64,000 bases of DNA from CAVROT01 sp963722905 (GTDB lineage: Bacteria; Pseudomonadota; Alphaproteobacteria; Rhodobacterales; Rhodobacteraceae), in the NCBI GenBank assembly GCA_963722905.1, contig CAVROT010000008.1, positions 1-64,000 on the forward strand, in the 5' to 3' direction. The notes beneath the pieces are model-generated. The model searched no databases and was not told where the DNA came from. It saw only the letters and a list, made by a program, of their open reading frames with translations. Shown here piece by piece: positions 41,818 to 49,726 of this stretch (position 1 is the first letter of the stretch; the number at the start of each line of letters is the position of its first letter). Made by a program: the position numbers and the translations under genes.

Positions 41818-42999
41818 CCCCTGCGTGACATCATGCCCGTAGAGCCAGTCGAACCGCCGCAGCGCCGTCCCCGGCGCCACGGCCCCGACGGCGCGCAGCG
41901 CGGCATGGGCCGCATTCCGCCGGACGCCGCCCAGGTGGTAGTTCCGGGCATTGGCCTCTGCGGCCACGATGGCACGATGTACGCGATCCGAACGCAGCGT
42001 GTGCAGGTCGTGTGCGGTCCCGTCGGCGATGCAGCGCGCCAGGACCCAGGCGTCCTCCAGCGCCAGGTTGGCCCCCTGCGCCAGGAACGGAAGCGTCGGA
42101 TGCGCCGCGTCGCCGATCAGGACGGCGCCGTCACCGGCCCATCGCCGCGCGACGGGATGGCGCCAGAGGCCCCACAGGCGGCACGTGCCGACCCTAGCCA
42201 GCAGGCCGCGGACGGATGGCGCGAAGCCCGCGAAGGCGGCGCGCATCCGGTCGGGATCGTCGGGATGATGCCAGCCCTCGGCAGCCCAGGTGCGCCGCTC
42301 TTCGACCGCGACGATGTTGATGAGGGCGCCGTCCCGCAGCGGATAGGTCACGAGGTGACGCCCCGGCCCCATATGCACCGTCGCCTCGGGCGCCATGGTG
42401 CCGTCGCCGGGGACGAGCGCCCGCCAGGCGACTTGCCCGGTGAACGCCGCCGCCTCGGGACCGTTCAGCGCCGGCCGCACCACCGACCCGATCCCGTCCG
42501 CCCCGACGAGGAGCGCGGCGCGGGCGGGTCCCGCCGCGCCGGGCGGGGGCGCATCCGGATCGGCCGCAATCCCTTCGGGGGCCCGGATGTCCAGCCGCGG
42601 CGGACCGCCACCCAGTGCGACGCCCCGCGCCTCGACGCCCGGCCGGATGTCGACGCCCGCCTCGCGCGCCGCCCGGGCCAGCATGCCGATGAGGTCGGCG
42701 CGGTGCAGCAGCCAGAAGGGACGGCCGTCCAGCGGCATGTGCAGGACCGTGCGGCCGGACGGCCCGTCGCGCAGCACCACCGCCCGGCTGCGCGTGCCCG
42801 CGGCCGCCACCGCATCGCCCAGTCCCAGCGCCGACAGGACCGCCATGCCGTTGGGGCTGATCTGCACGCCGGCTCCGACGTCGCCCAGCGCCGCCGCCCG
42901 TTCCAATGCGGTGACGGCGATGCCCCGCCCGGCAAGGGCGGCGGACGCCGCAAGACCGGCGATCCCGCATCCCAGCACGGTGACGTCGACCCCGGTCAT
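41797..42999 (-). CDS. FAD-dependent aromatic monooxygenase (salicylate hydroxylase-like)
   Basis: A 400-residue flavoprotein of the PHBH/UbiH superfamily. N-terminal GxGxxG is VTVLGCGIAGLAASAALAGRG, the DG motif is LLVGADGIGSVVRPAL and the second FAD motif is LIGDAAHPTLPFLAQGANLA. The DVGAGVQISPNGMAVL stretch is typical of salicylate- and 6-hydroxynicotinate-type hydroxylases. It uses NAD(P)H and O2 to hydroxylate an aromatic ring; the substrate is unknown. It ends inside the 22-bp repeat array, so the last residues GARVR may be repeat-derived. It lies downstream of dksA on the same strand, 255 bases away. Confidence 0.88.
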   Translation of the reverse strand: MTGVDVTVLGCGIAGLAASAALAGRGIAVTALERAAALGDVGAGVQISPNGMAVLSALGLGDAVAAAGTRSRAVVLRDGPSGRTVLHMPLDGRPFWLLHRADLIGMLARAAREAGVDIRPGVEARGVALGGGPPRLDIRAPEGIAADPDAPPPGAAGPARAALLVGADGIGSVVRPALNGPEAAAFTGQVAWRALVPGDGTMAPEATVHMGPGRHLVTYPLRDGALINIVAVEERRTWAAEGWHHPDDPDRMRAAFAGFAPSVRGLLARVGTCRLWGLWRHPVARRWAGDGAVLIGDAAHPTLPFLAQGANLALEDAWVLARCIADGTAHDLHTLRSDRVHRAIVAAEANARNYHLGGVRRNAAHAALRAVGAVAPGTALRRFDWLYGHDVTQGTGARVR

Positions 43000-43254
43000 C
43001 GTCCGGGCCGACCGAGAGAGCCCGCGCGCGCCTTTGCCCTGCCTCCGGCAATCGGCGGCCGCGACGCCCGACGGCTGCCCGGGGACGGGATGTCCGCCGG
43101 CCTTCGTCGCCTCATGCCGTCAAGAATGTCGGAGCGAACCGGAATGTACGCGAAGGTCAGGAACCCGCCGCACCGGACCCGGTCGGAAAGCCGCTGTAAG
43201 CGACCTGCGCCCTCGGGGCGCGATGGCGCATCGCCGGCCGGCATGCCGGGCCGT

Positions 43255-43677
43255 TCAATCGTCGCGATGCACCTTCTCGCGGCGCTCGTGGCGCTCCTGC
43301 GCCTCGAGGCTGAGCGTTGCGATGGGCCGGGCGTCCAGCCGCTTGAGCGAGATCGGCTCGCCCGTTGACTCGCAGTAGCCGTATTCGTGATCGTCGATCC
43401 GGCGCAGCGCGGCGTCGATCTTGGCGACCAGCTTGCGCTCGCGGTCGCGGGTGCGCAGTTCCAGCGCGCGGTCCGTCTCCTCGCTTGCGCGGTCGGCCAC
43501 GTCTGGGATGTTGCGCGTGCCGTCCTGCAGGCCGTCGATGGTATGCCGGCTGTCGTCCAGGAGTTCCTCGCGCCATTCGATCAGCTTTCGGCGGAAATAT
43601 TCCGTCTGTCGCTCGTTCATGAACGGCTCGTCCTCTGCGGGACGGTAGTCGTCCGTAAGAAAGCTCTGTGCCTTCAT
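43255..43677 (-). CDS. dksA: RNA polymerase-binding transcription factor DksA (zinc-cysteine-poor form)
   Basis: A 140-residue protein with a coiled-coil domain (about 20-85, MNERQTEYFRRKLIEWREEL) and the tip motif DVADRASEETDRALELRTRD, where the DxxDxA acidic pair enters the RNA polymerase secondary channel. The zinc-finger region YGYCESTGEPISLKRLDARP has a single cysteine in place of the four of E. coli DksA, so it should fold without zinc. This is the form I recall from R. sphaeroides (RSP2654), which acts with ppGpp in stringent control. ATG 43677 was chosen by homology; the open frame extends upstream in low-complexity sequence. Confidence 0.93.
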   Translation of the reverse strand: MKAQSFLTDDYRPAEDEPFMNERQTEYFRRKLIEWREELLDDSRHTIDGLQDGTRNIPDVADRASEETDRALELRTRDRERKLVAKIDAALRRIDDHEYGYCESTGEPISLKRLDARPIATLSLEAQERHERREKVHRDD

Positions 43678-43933
43678 CCGATGTCCCCTGATGCCCCGGC
43701 GCGACCTCGACAGACATGTCCGGCCGCCGTGCCGATGCGAATTTCTCAAGAGGCATGGCCCCTTGCCGCGGGGCATAGCGCAGGGCCGAAAGCTTGTCAC
43801 GTGCGGAAAATTAACGGTCTGGCGCACGCCCCCCGCGGCGCCGGGGGGCCGGCCGGAGTTGCCGCAGACGCAGCGACTCCCTTGCCGATCCCGCCTGCGG
43901 CTGCGACCAAGGGCGCCGTACAGGGAGGCCGCC

Positions 43934-44392
43934 ATGTCCGCTTCGCCATCGACCGGCCAGATCCGTATCCGGGACCTCTCCCCGGCTGACCGCGCCGCGT
44001 GGGAGAGGTTGTGGACCGACTACCTCGCCTTCTACGAAACGACCCGCCCGGCCGAGGTCTACGACGCCCACTTCGCGCGCCTGACCGGACCGGGCGCCTT
44101 TCGCGGTATGCTGGCGATGCTGGACGGGGTCCCGGTCGGCCTGTCGCACCACGTCCTGCATCCGCACGGCTGGCAGATCGAAGAGACGTGCTACCTGCAG
44201 GACCTCTATGTCGACCCCGGGGCGCGGGGTCGCGGCATCGGTGCGGCGCTGATCGAGGCCGTCGGCGGGGCGGCGCGGCAGGCCGGAGCGCGAGGCCTCT
44301 ACTGGATGACGGACCGCGACAACGCCGGGGCCCGCGCGCTTTACGACCGGGTGGCGACGTTGACGCCTTTCATCAAGTACCAGCGGACATGA
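43934..44392 (+). CDS. GNAT-family N-acetyltransferase
   Basis: A 152-residue acetyltransferase. Motif A/B is YLQDLYVDPGARGRGIGAALI with the acetyl-CoA pyrophosphate-binding R/Q-x-x-G-x-G/A, followed by GLYWMTDRDNAGARALYDRV, the typical C-terminal motif. ATG 43934 is preceded by AGGGAGG. The acceptor (small molecule, peptide or protein) cannot be deduced; the HHVLHPHGW stretch is common among bacterial GNATs of unknown target. It is transcribed away from dksA and followed after 161 bases by the DUF2927 lipoprotein gene. Confidence 0.9.
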   Translation: MSASPSTGQIRIRDLSPADRAAWERLWTDYLAFYETTRPAEVYDAHFARLTGPGAFRGMLAMLDGVPVGLSHHVLHPHGWQIEETCYLQDLYVDPGARGRGIGAALIEAVGGAARQAGARGLYWMTDRDNAGARALYDRVATLTPFIKYQRT

Positions 44393-44553
44393 CGCGCCCC
44401 GCGACAGCCGGTCGCCCGAGAGACCGCGATCGCGGCCTTGCGGGACCGCGCCGAACCGACGGCACCGGAGCGAACCTGTCCCGCGTCACGGATACCGGCG
44501 GCATCGCCCCCCCCCCGTCGATTATGCAAGAAGGGTGCCGCCGGCCGGGAACC

Positions 44554-46014
44554 ATGCGGCGGACCGGACGCCGCGCGGCCGCTGCGGCGCTTGTCCTGGC
44601 CCTGAGCGGATGCGCCGCGACCGATGGGGCGCCGGTCGCGCGCGGAGCCGGGCCGCCGGCCACGCTGCTCCCCCCGATGCGGACCTTCCCCGCCGCCGCG
44701 CCGCGCCGCACCGCCCGGTCCAACGCCGGGATCGCCCGCGACATATTGGCCCTGTCGTTCGAACTGGAAAGCGGGACGGCCCTGCCCGTCCTCGCCCGGT
44801 TCGAGGGGCCGGTGACCGTCCGTGCCATAGATCGCGACGGCGGGACGGCCCTGCCGCCGACGCTTCTCGACGACCTCGACGCGCTCCTTGCCCGGATGCG
44901 GGCCGAGGCGGGGCTGGATATCGCGCGCACCGACGCCGCCTCGGCCGGGATCACGATTCAGACCGTGCCGCGCGCCGAACTGCAGCGCGCGGTGCCTCAG
45001 GCCGCCTGCTTCGTCGTGCCGCGGGTGAACGGGTGGGACGCGTTCCGCGCCGACCGGCGCGGCATCCTGACCGACTGGACCACGCTGACCGAACGCCGGA
45101 CGATGGCGGTGTTCCTGCCTGCCGACGTCGCCCCGCAGGAGATCCGCGACTGCCTGCACGAGGAGGTGGCGCAGGCGCTGGGCCCGGTGAACGACCTCTA
45201 CGAACTGCGCGATTCCGTCTTCAACGACGACAATTTCCATGCCGTGCTGACAGGCTTCGACATGCTGGCGCTGCGCGCGCTCTACGATCCCGCGCTGGCC
45301 TCCGGCATGACCCGGGCCGAGGCCGCGGCGCAGCTTCCCGCCATCCTCGGCCGGATCAACCCCGTCGGCGCCCGTATCGCCGACCGGCCGCGCCAGGCGA
45401 CGCCGCGGCGCTGGATGGACCGCATGGAAGCGGCGCTGGGGGCGCGCGGACCCATCGCCCGCCGCCGCGCCGCCGCCGCGCAGGCGGTCGAGATCGCGCG
45501 CGCCGGCGCATGGGACGACAACCGGACGGCCTTCGCCCTCTTCGCGCTGGGCCGGCTGTCGCTGCAGTCGCGTCCCGGGCTGGCGCTGGCGTCGTACCTG
45601 CAGGCGGGCGCCATCTTCGCCGGCGATCCCGCGACGCTGATCCACGAGGCGCACGTGGCGATGCAGCTGTCGGCCTTCGCGCTATCCTCCGGCGACCCGC
45701 AGGCGGCGCTTGCGATCACCGGGCGCGCCGTCCCTGCCGCGCGCGACGGCCAGAACGCCGCCTTGCTGGCGACGCTTCTGATGGTCCGGGCCGAAGCGCT
45801 TGCCGATCTGGGGCGCGCCGACGACGCCGCCGACGCCCGGCTCGAAAGCCTCGGGTGGGCGCGATACGGCTTCGGCGACGACGCCGAGGTCGTCCGCCGA
45901 GCGGCCGAGATCGCGGCTCTCGCGACACGCGCGCGCCCGGACGGGTCCATCCCGGTGACCCGGTCGGCCGGACCGCTTCCTTCGCTTCATGACGGCACAG
46001 GACACCTGCAATGA
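44554..46014 (+). CDS. DUF2927 domain lipoprotein
   Basis: A 486-residue lipoprotein with lipobox LVLALSGC at its N terminus and a DUF2927 domain. The family landmarks DRRGILTDWTTLTERRTMAV and the CLHEEVAQALGPVNDLYEL motif are present; HEExxQALG suggests a metallohydrolase-like site, but this is not established. The C-terminal 150 residues are Ala-rich paired helices resembling TPR repeats (RLSLQSRPGLALASYLQAGA). ATG 44554 is preceded by GGGA; ATG 44524 in frame is possible but without signal. Its stop overlaps the start of a 54-residue membrane protein gene (ATGA), so both are made together. DUF2927 proteins are mostly of unknown role. Confidence 0.85.
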   Translation: MRRTGRRAAAAALVLALSGCAATDGAPVARGAGPPATLLPPMRTFPAAAPRRTARSNAGIARDILALSFELESGTALPVLARFEGPVTVRAIDRDGGTALPPTLLDDLDALLARMRAEAGLDIARTDAASAGITIQTVPRAELQRAVPQAACFVVPRVNGWDAFRADRRGILTDWTTLTERRTMAVFLPADVAPQEIRDCLHEEVAQALGPVNDLYELRDSVFNDDNFHAVLTGFDMLALRALYDPALASGMTRAEAAAQLPAILGRINPVGARIADRPRQATPRRWMDRMEAALGARGPIARRRAAAAQAVEIARAGAWDDNRTAFALFALGRLSLQSRPGLALASYLQAGAIFAGDPATLIHEAHVAMQLSAFALSSGDPQAALAITGRAVPAARDGQNAALLATLLMVRAEALADLGRADDAADARLESLGWARYGFGDDAEVVRRAAEIAALATRARPDGSIPVTRSAGPLPSLHDGTGHLQ

Positions 46015-46175
46015 TACCGCTGACCATCGCCATCGCCTCGGCCGTCTACGGCGCCCTGCTCGCCCGCCGGCGCGAGGGCAACCGGCTGGACATGGCGCAA
46101 TACGCCGCCGGTTTCGGCATCATGGGCGGCCTGCTGGGCGTTCTGATCGCCGTGATCCTGATGCGCGCGACCTGA
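46011..46175 (+). CDS. Small two-helix membrane protein (54 residues)
   Basis: An ATG that overlaps the DUF2927 stop (ATGA) opens a 54-residue frame with two predicted membrane helices, TIAIASAVYGALLA and GIMGGLLGVLIAVILM, separated by a basic loop RRREGNRLDMAQYAAG. Length, hydrophobicity and translational coupling support a real product. It may be a small inner-membrane partner of the upstream lipoprotein; no family could be named. The sequence after the stop turns into GC-rich non-coding DNA. Confidence 0.7.
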   Translation: MIPLTIAIASAVYGALLARRREGNRLDMAQYAAGFGIMGGLLGVLIAVILMRAT

Positions 46176-46423
46176 CGTCCGGCCGGGGGGGCCGGCGCCA
46201 CGGCCGCCCCGTCGGCGCCCGCGCCTTTCCGGCCCGAGACGCCGGCCCTCGCGGTTCGGCCCGCCCCACCGGCCGATAGGACATTCCGGCCGGGCCGCTC
46301 GTGAAGGCCGGCATCGCGGCGCAGGCCCAGCCGCCCGGCCCCCGGCGACCGCCAGGCAAGCCGGCGCGGACCCCGGCGGGCCTGCGGGACGTTGGACGTC
46401 GAACGAAAGTGGAAGGACACGAC

Positions 46424-46852
46424 ATGATCAAGAAGCACGGCAGCGCGAAGTGGAGCGGCGGTCTCAAGGACGGCCAGGGGCACGTCAGCACCCAGACGGG
46501 GGCGCTGAAGGACCAGCCCTACGGGTTCAAGTCCCGTTTCGAGGGCGGAACGAACACCAACCCGGAAGAGCTGATCGGCGCGGCCCACGCGGCCTGCTAC
46601 TCCATGGCGCTGAGCATGATCCTGGGTCAGCACGACCTGACCGCCGACAGCATCGAGACCTCGGCGACCGTATCGCTGGAGGAAAAGGACGGCGGGTTCG
46701 CGATCACCACCATCCACCTGGACGTGGTCGCCAGCATTCCCAATGCCACGCCCGAGCAGTTCGCCGAGGCCGCAAATGCCGCCAAGGAGGGATGCCCGGT
46801 GTCGAAGGTTCTGGCCGGTGCGGACATCTCGATGGACGCGCGCCTGGCCTGA
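46424..46852 (+). CDS. OsmC-family organic hydroperoxide peroxidase
   Basis: A 142-residue OsmC/Ohr-fold protein that detoxifies organic peroxides with a two-cysteine site. Cys58 lies in IGAAHAACYSMALSMIL and Cys124 in KEGCPVSKVLAGADI, the spacing expected for the resolving pair of OsmC. The N-terminal KKHGSAKWSGGLKDG also matches. ATG 46424 follows GGAAGGACACGAC. A 248-base GC-rich non-coding stretch precedes it, containing no gene. Osmotic or oxidative induction is known for the family; no regulator is seen nearby. Confidence 0.92.
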   Translation: MIKKHGSAKWSGGLKDGQGHVSTQTGALKDQPYGFKSRFEGGTNTNPEELIGAAHAACYSMALSMILGQHDLTADSIETSATVSLEEKDGGFAITTIHLDVVASIPNATPEQFAEAANAAKEGCPVSKVLAGADISMDARLA

Positions 46853-46921
46853 CCGCAATGTGAGGGGCGGGCCGTTCGGGCCCGCCTTGCCGGGCGCGCG
46901 GATCGGCCCCATATCTCGGCT

Positions 46922-47605
46922 ATGCTGAAACTGACGCCGATCCTCCTCGCCGTGCTCTACGGCCTCGCCATGTACCGCTTCTCGGTCTGGCGCACGTCGC
47001 GTGAGCTGGACGCCAAAAGTTCGGAACTGGCCGATGGCGCGTTGCGCAAGCTGACCGACAAGATGGCCGAGGCGCTGGACCTGGAACGCATCCGCGTCCA
47101 CATTTACGAGATCGACCCGGTGAACGGTCTGGCCGCACCGGACGGGCGCATCTTCATCACCCGCGGCTTTTACGACAAGTACCGCCAAGGCCACGTCGAC
47201 GGCCCCGAGATGGCCAGCGTCATCGCCCACGAACTGGGGCACGTCGCCCTGGGGCATTCGCGCCGGCGCATGATCGATTTCTCGGGCCAGAATGCGCTCC
47301 GCACGGCGGTGGCGATGGTCCTGGGGCGCCTGCTGCCGGGGTTCGGCGTCATGATCGCAGGCGCGCTGACGTCGCTGCTGGCAGCAAGGCTGTCGCGCAG
47401 CGACGAATACGAGGCCGACGCCTACGCTTCGGCGCTGCTGGTCAAATCGGGTATCGGCGTCGCGGGGCAGAAATCTCTCTTTACCAAGCTGGAGAAGTTG
47501 ACGCAAACGCGCGGCAGCGCACCTGCGTGGATGATGAGCCACCCGAAGACGGCCGACCGCGTCGCGGCCATCGAGGCCCTGGAACGGAAGTGGCAGATCG
47601 CCTGA
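46922..47605 (+). CDS. M48-family zinc metallopeptidase, membrane-anchored
   Basis: A 227-residue protease with an N-terminal helix (about 3-20, PILLAVLYGLAMYRFSVW) and the zinc motif His103-Glu104-Leu-Gly-His107 in VIAHELGHVALGHSRRR. The third ligand Glu164 is in SRSDEYEADAYASALLV. It also shows the M48 features FITRGFYDKYRQG and the hydrophobic pair of helices around 125-155. Homologues such as HtpX and BepA act in envelope or protein quality control; this short form resembles cytoplasm-anchored M48 proteins of unknown target. ATG 46922 has no strong ribosome binding site. Ends 19 bases from the convergent PIN gene. Confidence 0.9.
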   Translation: MLKLTPILLAVLYGLAMYRFSVWRTSRELDAKSSELADGALRKLTDKMAEALDLERIRVHIYEIDPVNGLAAPDGRIFITRGFYDKYRQGHVDGPEMASVIAHELGHVALGHSRRRMIDFSGQNALRTAVAMVLGRLLPGFGVMIAGALTSLLAARLSRSDEYEADAYASALLVKSGIGVAGQKSLFTKLEKLTQTRGSAPAWMMSHPKTADRVAAIEALERKWQIA

Positions 47606-47623
47606 TGCGACAGGCGACGCGCC

Positions 47624-48163
47624 TCAGCCCAACCGTCGGCCGAGGCGCGGCAGGCCGGCCCGCTTGAGAAGCGCCCGCAGCGCGATGGGGTCTCCGCCAA
47701 GCCGTTCGGCCTCGGCATGAACGTCGCGGACGGCCGCCTCGATCGGTGCGGGGTCCGCATCGTGAAGCTCGATCAGCATCAGGTCCGGGTCGAGGCGCCT
47801 CAGCCCTTCCTCGGCCAGTGTGCCGCGCGGAAAATCCTTCGCGTTTAGCGTCACGATGACGTCTGCCGAACCCGCGACGGCCGCGGCCAGCACGTGCACG
47901 TCGTCCGCATCCGGCAGCCACAGCCGCGACATGTCGCCCGCCCGCACGGCGACCTCGGCGCCCGGCCAGCGTGCCCTGAGCAGCGCGATCTCGCCGCGCG
48001 CCACCACCTCGGCCCCAGGCCCCAGCTTCACCGTCGCGCGCGCCCATTCCTCCAGGATGCGCGGCGACCAGAGGGGCGTGAACCGCCCCGCCGCCGCTAC
48101 GCCCAGCAGCACCTCGCGCAGGACGGTGGGGTAGAGCACGCAGGCGTCGAGGACGGCCTTCAC
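47624..48163 (-). CDS. PIN-domain nuclease (RSP_2648-like)
   Basis: A 179-residue PIN-fold protein with the acidic site spread over VLDACVLYPTVLREVLL (Asp6), ILEEWARA, DADDVHVLAAAVAGSAD and TLNAKDFPRGTL, giving four carboxylates as expected for a magnesium-dependent RNase. It is longer than VapC toxins and no antitoxin gene is adjacent, so a stand-alone RNA-processing role is more likely. In R. sphaeroides an orthologous-looking pair RSP_2648 (PIN) and RSP_2647 (methyltransferase) lies in the same order, as far as I recall. GTG 48163 starts the frame. It follows the methyltransferase by 47 bases on the same strand. Confidence 0.83.
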   Translation of the reverse strand: MKAVLDACVLYPTVLREVLLGVAAAGRFTPLWSPRILEEWARATVKLGPGAEVVARGEIALLRARWPGAEVAVRAGDMSRLWLPDADDVHVLAAAVAGSADVIVTLNAKDFPRGTLAEEGLRRLDPDLMLIELHDADPAPIEAAVRDVHAEAERLGGDPIALRALLKRAGLPRLGRRLG

Positions 48164-48210
48164 ATGCCGCCCCGCCGCGCGCCGCCAGGTCCGGCACCGA
48201 CCACGGCGGC

Positions 48211-49434
48211 CTACCCGTCCAACCGGAAGAACAACGCCTTGAGATAGCCGCTCTCGGCCAGCTGTGGCAGGACAGGATGGTCCGGCCCCGCCGCACCCTC
48301 GTGCACGATCTGTCCGCGTCGTCCGGCGCGTCCGATCCCGGCCGCGCAGGCGGCGCGGAACGCCGCGAGGTCGACGGCATGCGAGCAGGAGCAGAGCACC
48401 AGATATCCGCCCGGCACCACCAGCCGCGCCGACAGCCGCGCGACCCGTTCATAGGCACGCAGGCCGGCCTCCCGTGCCGGCCGTGCCGGCGCGAAGGCCG
48501 GCGGATCGCACACGACGGTGTCGAAGACGGCGCCCTCGCCCGCCAGCCCCTCGAGCACGTCGAACCCGTCGCCCTGCCGGGTATCGTAGCGGTCCGTCAC
48601 GCCGCCCGCCACGGCCCCGCGCCGCGCCAGATCCAATGCTGCGGCCGAGGAATCCACCGACAGGGCGGACGCCGCCCCGTCGGCCAGCGCGGCCAGGCCA
48701 AAACCCCCGACGTGGCCGAAGACGTCCAGCATCCGCACGCCCCGCGTCAGCCGGGCGGCGAAGGCGTGGTTGTCACGCTGGTCGAGGAACAGCCCGGTCT
48801 TCTGCCCCCCAAGGACGTCCGCCATATATGTGGCACCGTTCATCGCCACCGGCAGCGGACCGTCAACGGCGCCGCGCATGACCCGCGTCGCGTCGTCCAG
48901 CCCCTCCAGCGACCGCGTGCGTCCGGAGCCGTCCAGAACGACCGTGCCCACGCCGGTCACGGCGGCCAGCGCGTCGGCCAGCGGTCCGGCCAGACGGTCG
49001 GCCCAGGCGGCATTCGGCTGCATCACGCAGACATCTGCGAACCGGTCGATGACGATGCCGGGCAGGCCGTCCGCCTCGGCATGGACCAGACGGTAGACGG
49101 GCACGTCATAGAGCCGTTCGCGATGCCGCAGCGCCACTTCGATGCGCCGTGCGAACCAGCCCGCGTCCACGATGGCGGCCGGGTCCGGGTCGAGGAGCCG
49201 CAGCGCGATGCGCGACCCCATGTTCACCGCCGCGGTCCCGATCGGGCGCCGGTCGCTGTCCTGCAACTCGGCCAGCGTCCCGGGCGTCAGAGCCGCGGTG
49301 CGCCGGTCCGCGACGACGCCGTCGGCGTAGACCCAGGGAAATCCGCGCCGCAGCGCCCGGCCGTCGACCCGCGGCCGCAGACGAACGACGGGGCGCGCAC
49401 GCGTCCTGCCGGCAGATGCGGCATCATCGGTCAT
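48211..49434 (-). CDS. RlmI-like class I SAM-dependent RNA methyltransferase (RSP_2647-like)
   Basis: A 407-residue protein with an N-terminal PUA-like domain (about 20-100, RGFPWVYADGVV) and a C-terminal Rossmann methyltransferase. GQKTGLFLDQRDNH precedes the SAM motif MLDVFGHVGGFGLAAL, and DTVVCDPPAFAP is the catalytic NPPY-type loop of C5-cytosine rRNA methyltransferases (RlmI/YccW family). SYLVLCSCSHAV supplies the usual second catalytic cysteine (form VLCSCSHAV here). Its likely target is 23S rRNA. ATG 49434 is used. The gene upstream of the PIN nuclease on the same strand, so both may act in RNA processing (inference). Confidence 0.88.
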   Translation of the reverse strand: MTDDAASAGRTRARPVVRLRPRVDGRALRRGFPWVYADGVVADRRTAALTPGTLAELQDSDRRPIGTAAVNMGSRIALRLLDPDPAAIVDAGWFARRIEVALRHRERLYDVPVYRLVHAEADGLPGIVIDRFADVCVMQPNAAWADRLAGPLADALAAVTGVGTVVLDGSGRTRSLEGLDDATRVMRGAVDGPLPVAMNGATYMADVLGGQKTGLFLDQRDNHAFAARLTRGVRMLDVFGHVGGFGLAALADGAASALSVDSSAAALDLARRGAVAGGVTDRYDTRQGDGFDVLEGLAGEGAVFDTVVCDPPAFAPARPAREAGLRAYERVARLSARLVVPGGYLVLCSCSHAVDLAAFRAACAAGIGRAGRRGQIVHEGAAGPDHPVLPQLAESGYLKALFFRLDG

Positions 49435-49669
49435 GCCTTACCCGCCCGCGAGGCCGACAAGGGCGCCGCCCCTGCACCGTCATGACCCCGTTCCCGACCG
49501 GCGCAGCCAGCCGTCGCGTCGCGACTTGACGCAATGAGACCGCACGGCGAAATGCGCCGAGCCTGGGTCCGACCGTATCCTCCCGGTTTGCAGCGCGCGT
49601 TCATGCCCGCCCCATACCGTGCCGCCCCCCGGGGCGAAAGGCCGGCCTCTACCCATCCGAGGCCCCCAC

Positions 49670-49697
49670 TTGTCCGGTAGCGCTAGCAGGTCTATTC
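49670..49697 (+). promoter_or_regulatory. Candidate edd promoter with an internal palindromic operator
   Basis: TTGTCC (49670-49675) and CTATTC (49692-49697) form a plausible -35/-10 pair with a 16-base spacer. The 8-base palindrome TAGCGCTA (49678-49685) lies inside that spacer, 42 bases before the edd ATG, an ideal place for a LacI-type repressor to block transcription; LacI-family operators often have such a central CG dyad. Identified by eye only. Confidence 0.4.
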
Positions 49698-49726
49698 CGG
49701 ACATAACGGAGCCAGTGGAGGACGCC

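Noticed and set aside
47624..48163. VapC toxin of a toxin-antitoxin pair
   Set aside because: The protein is longer than VapC and no small antitoxin gene precedes it; methyltransferase neighbour suggests RNA processing.
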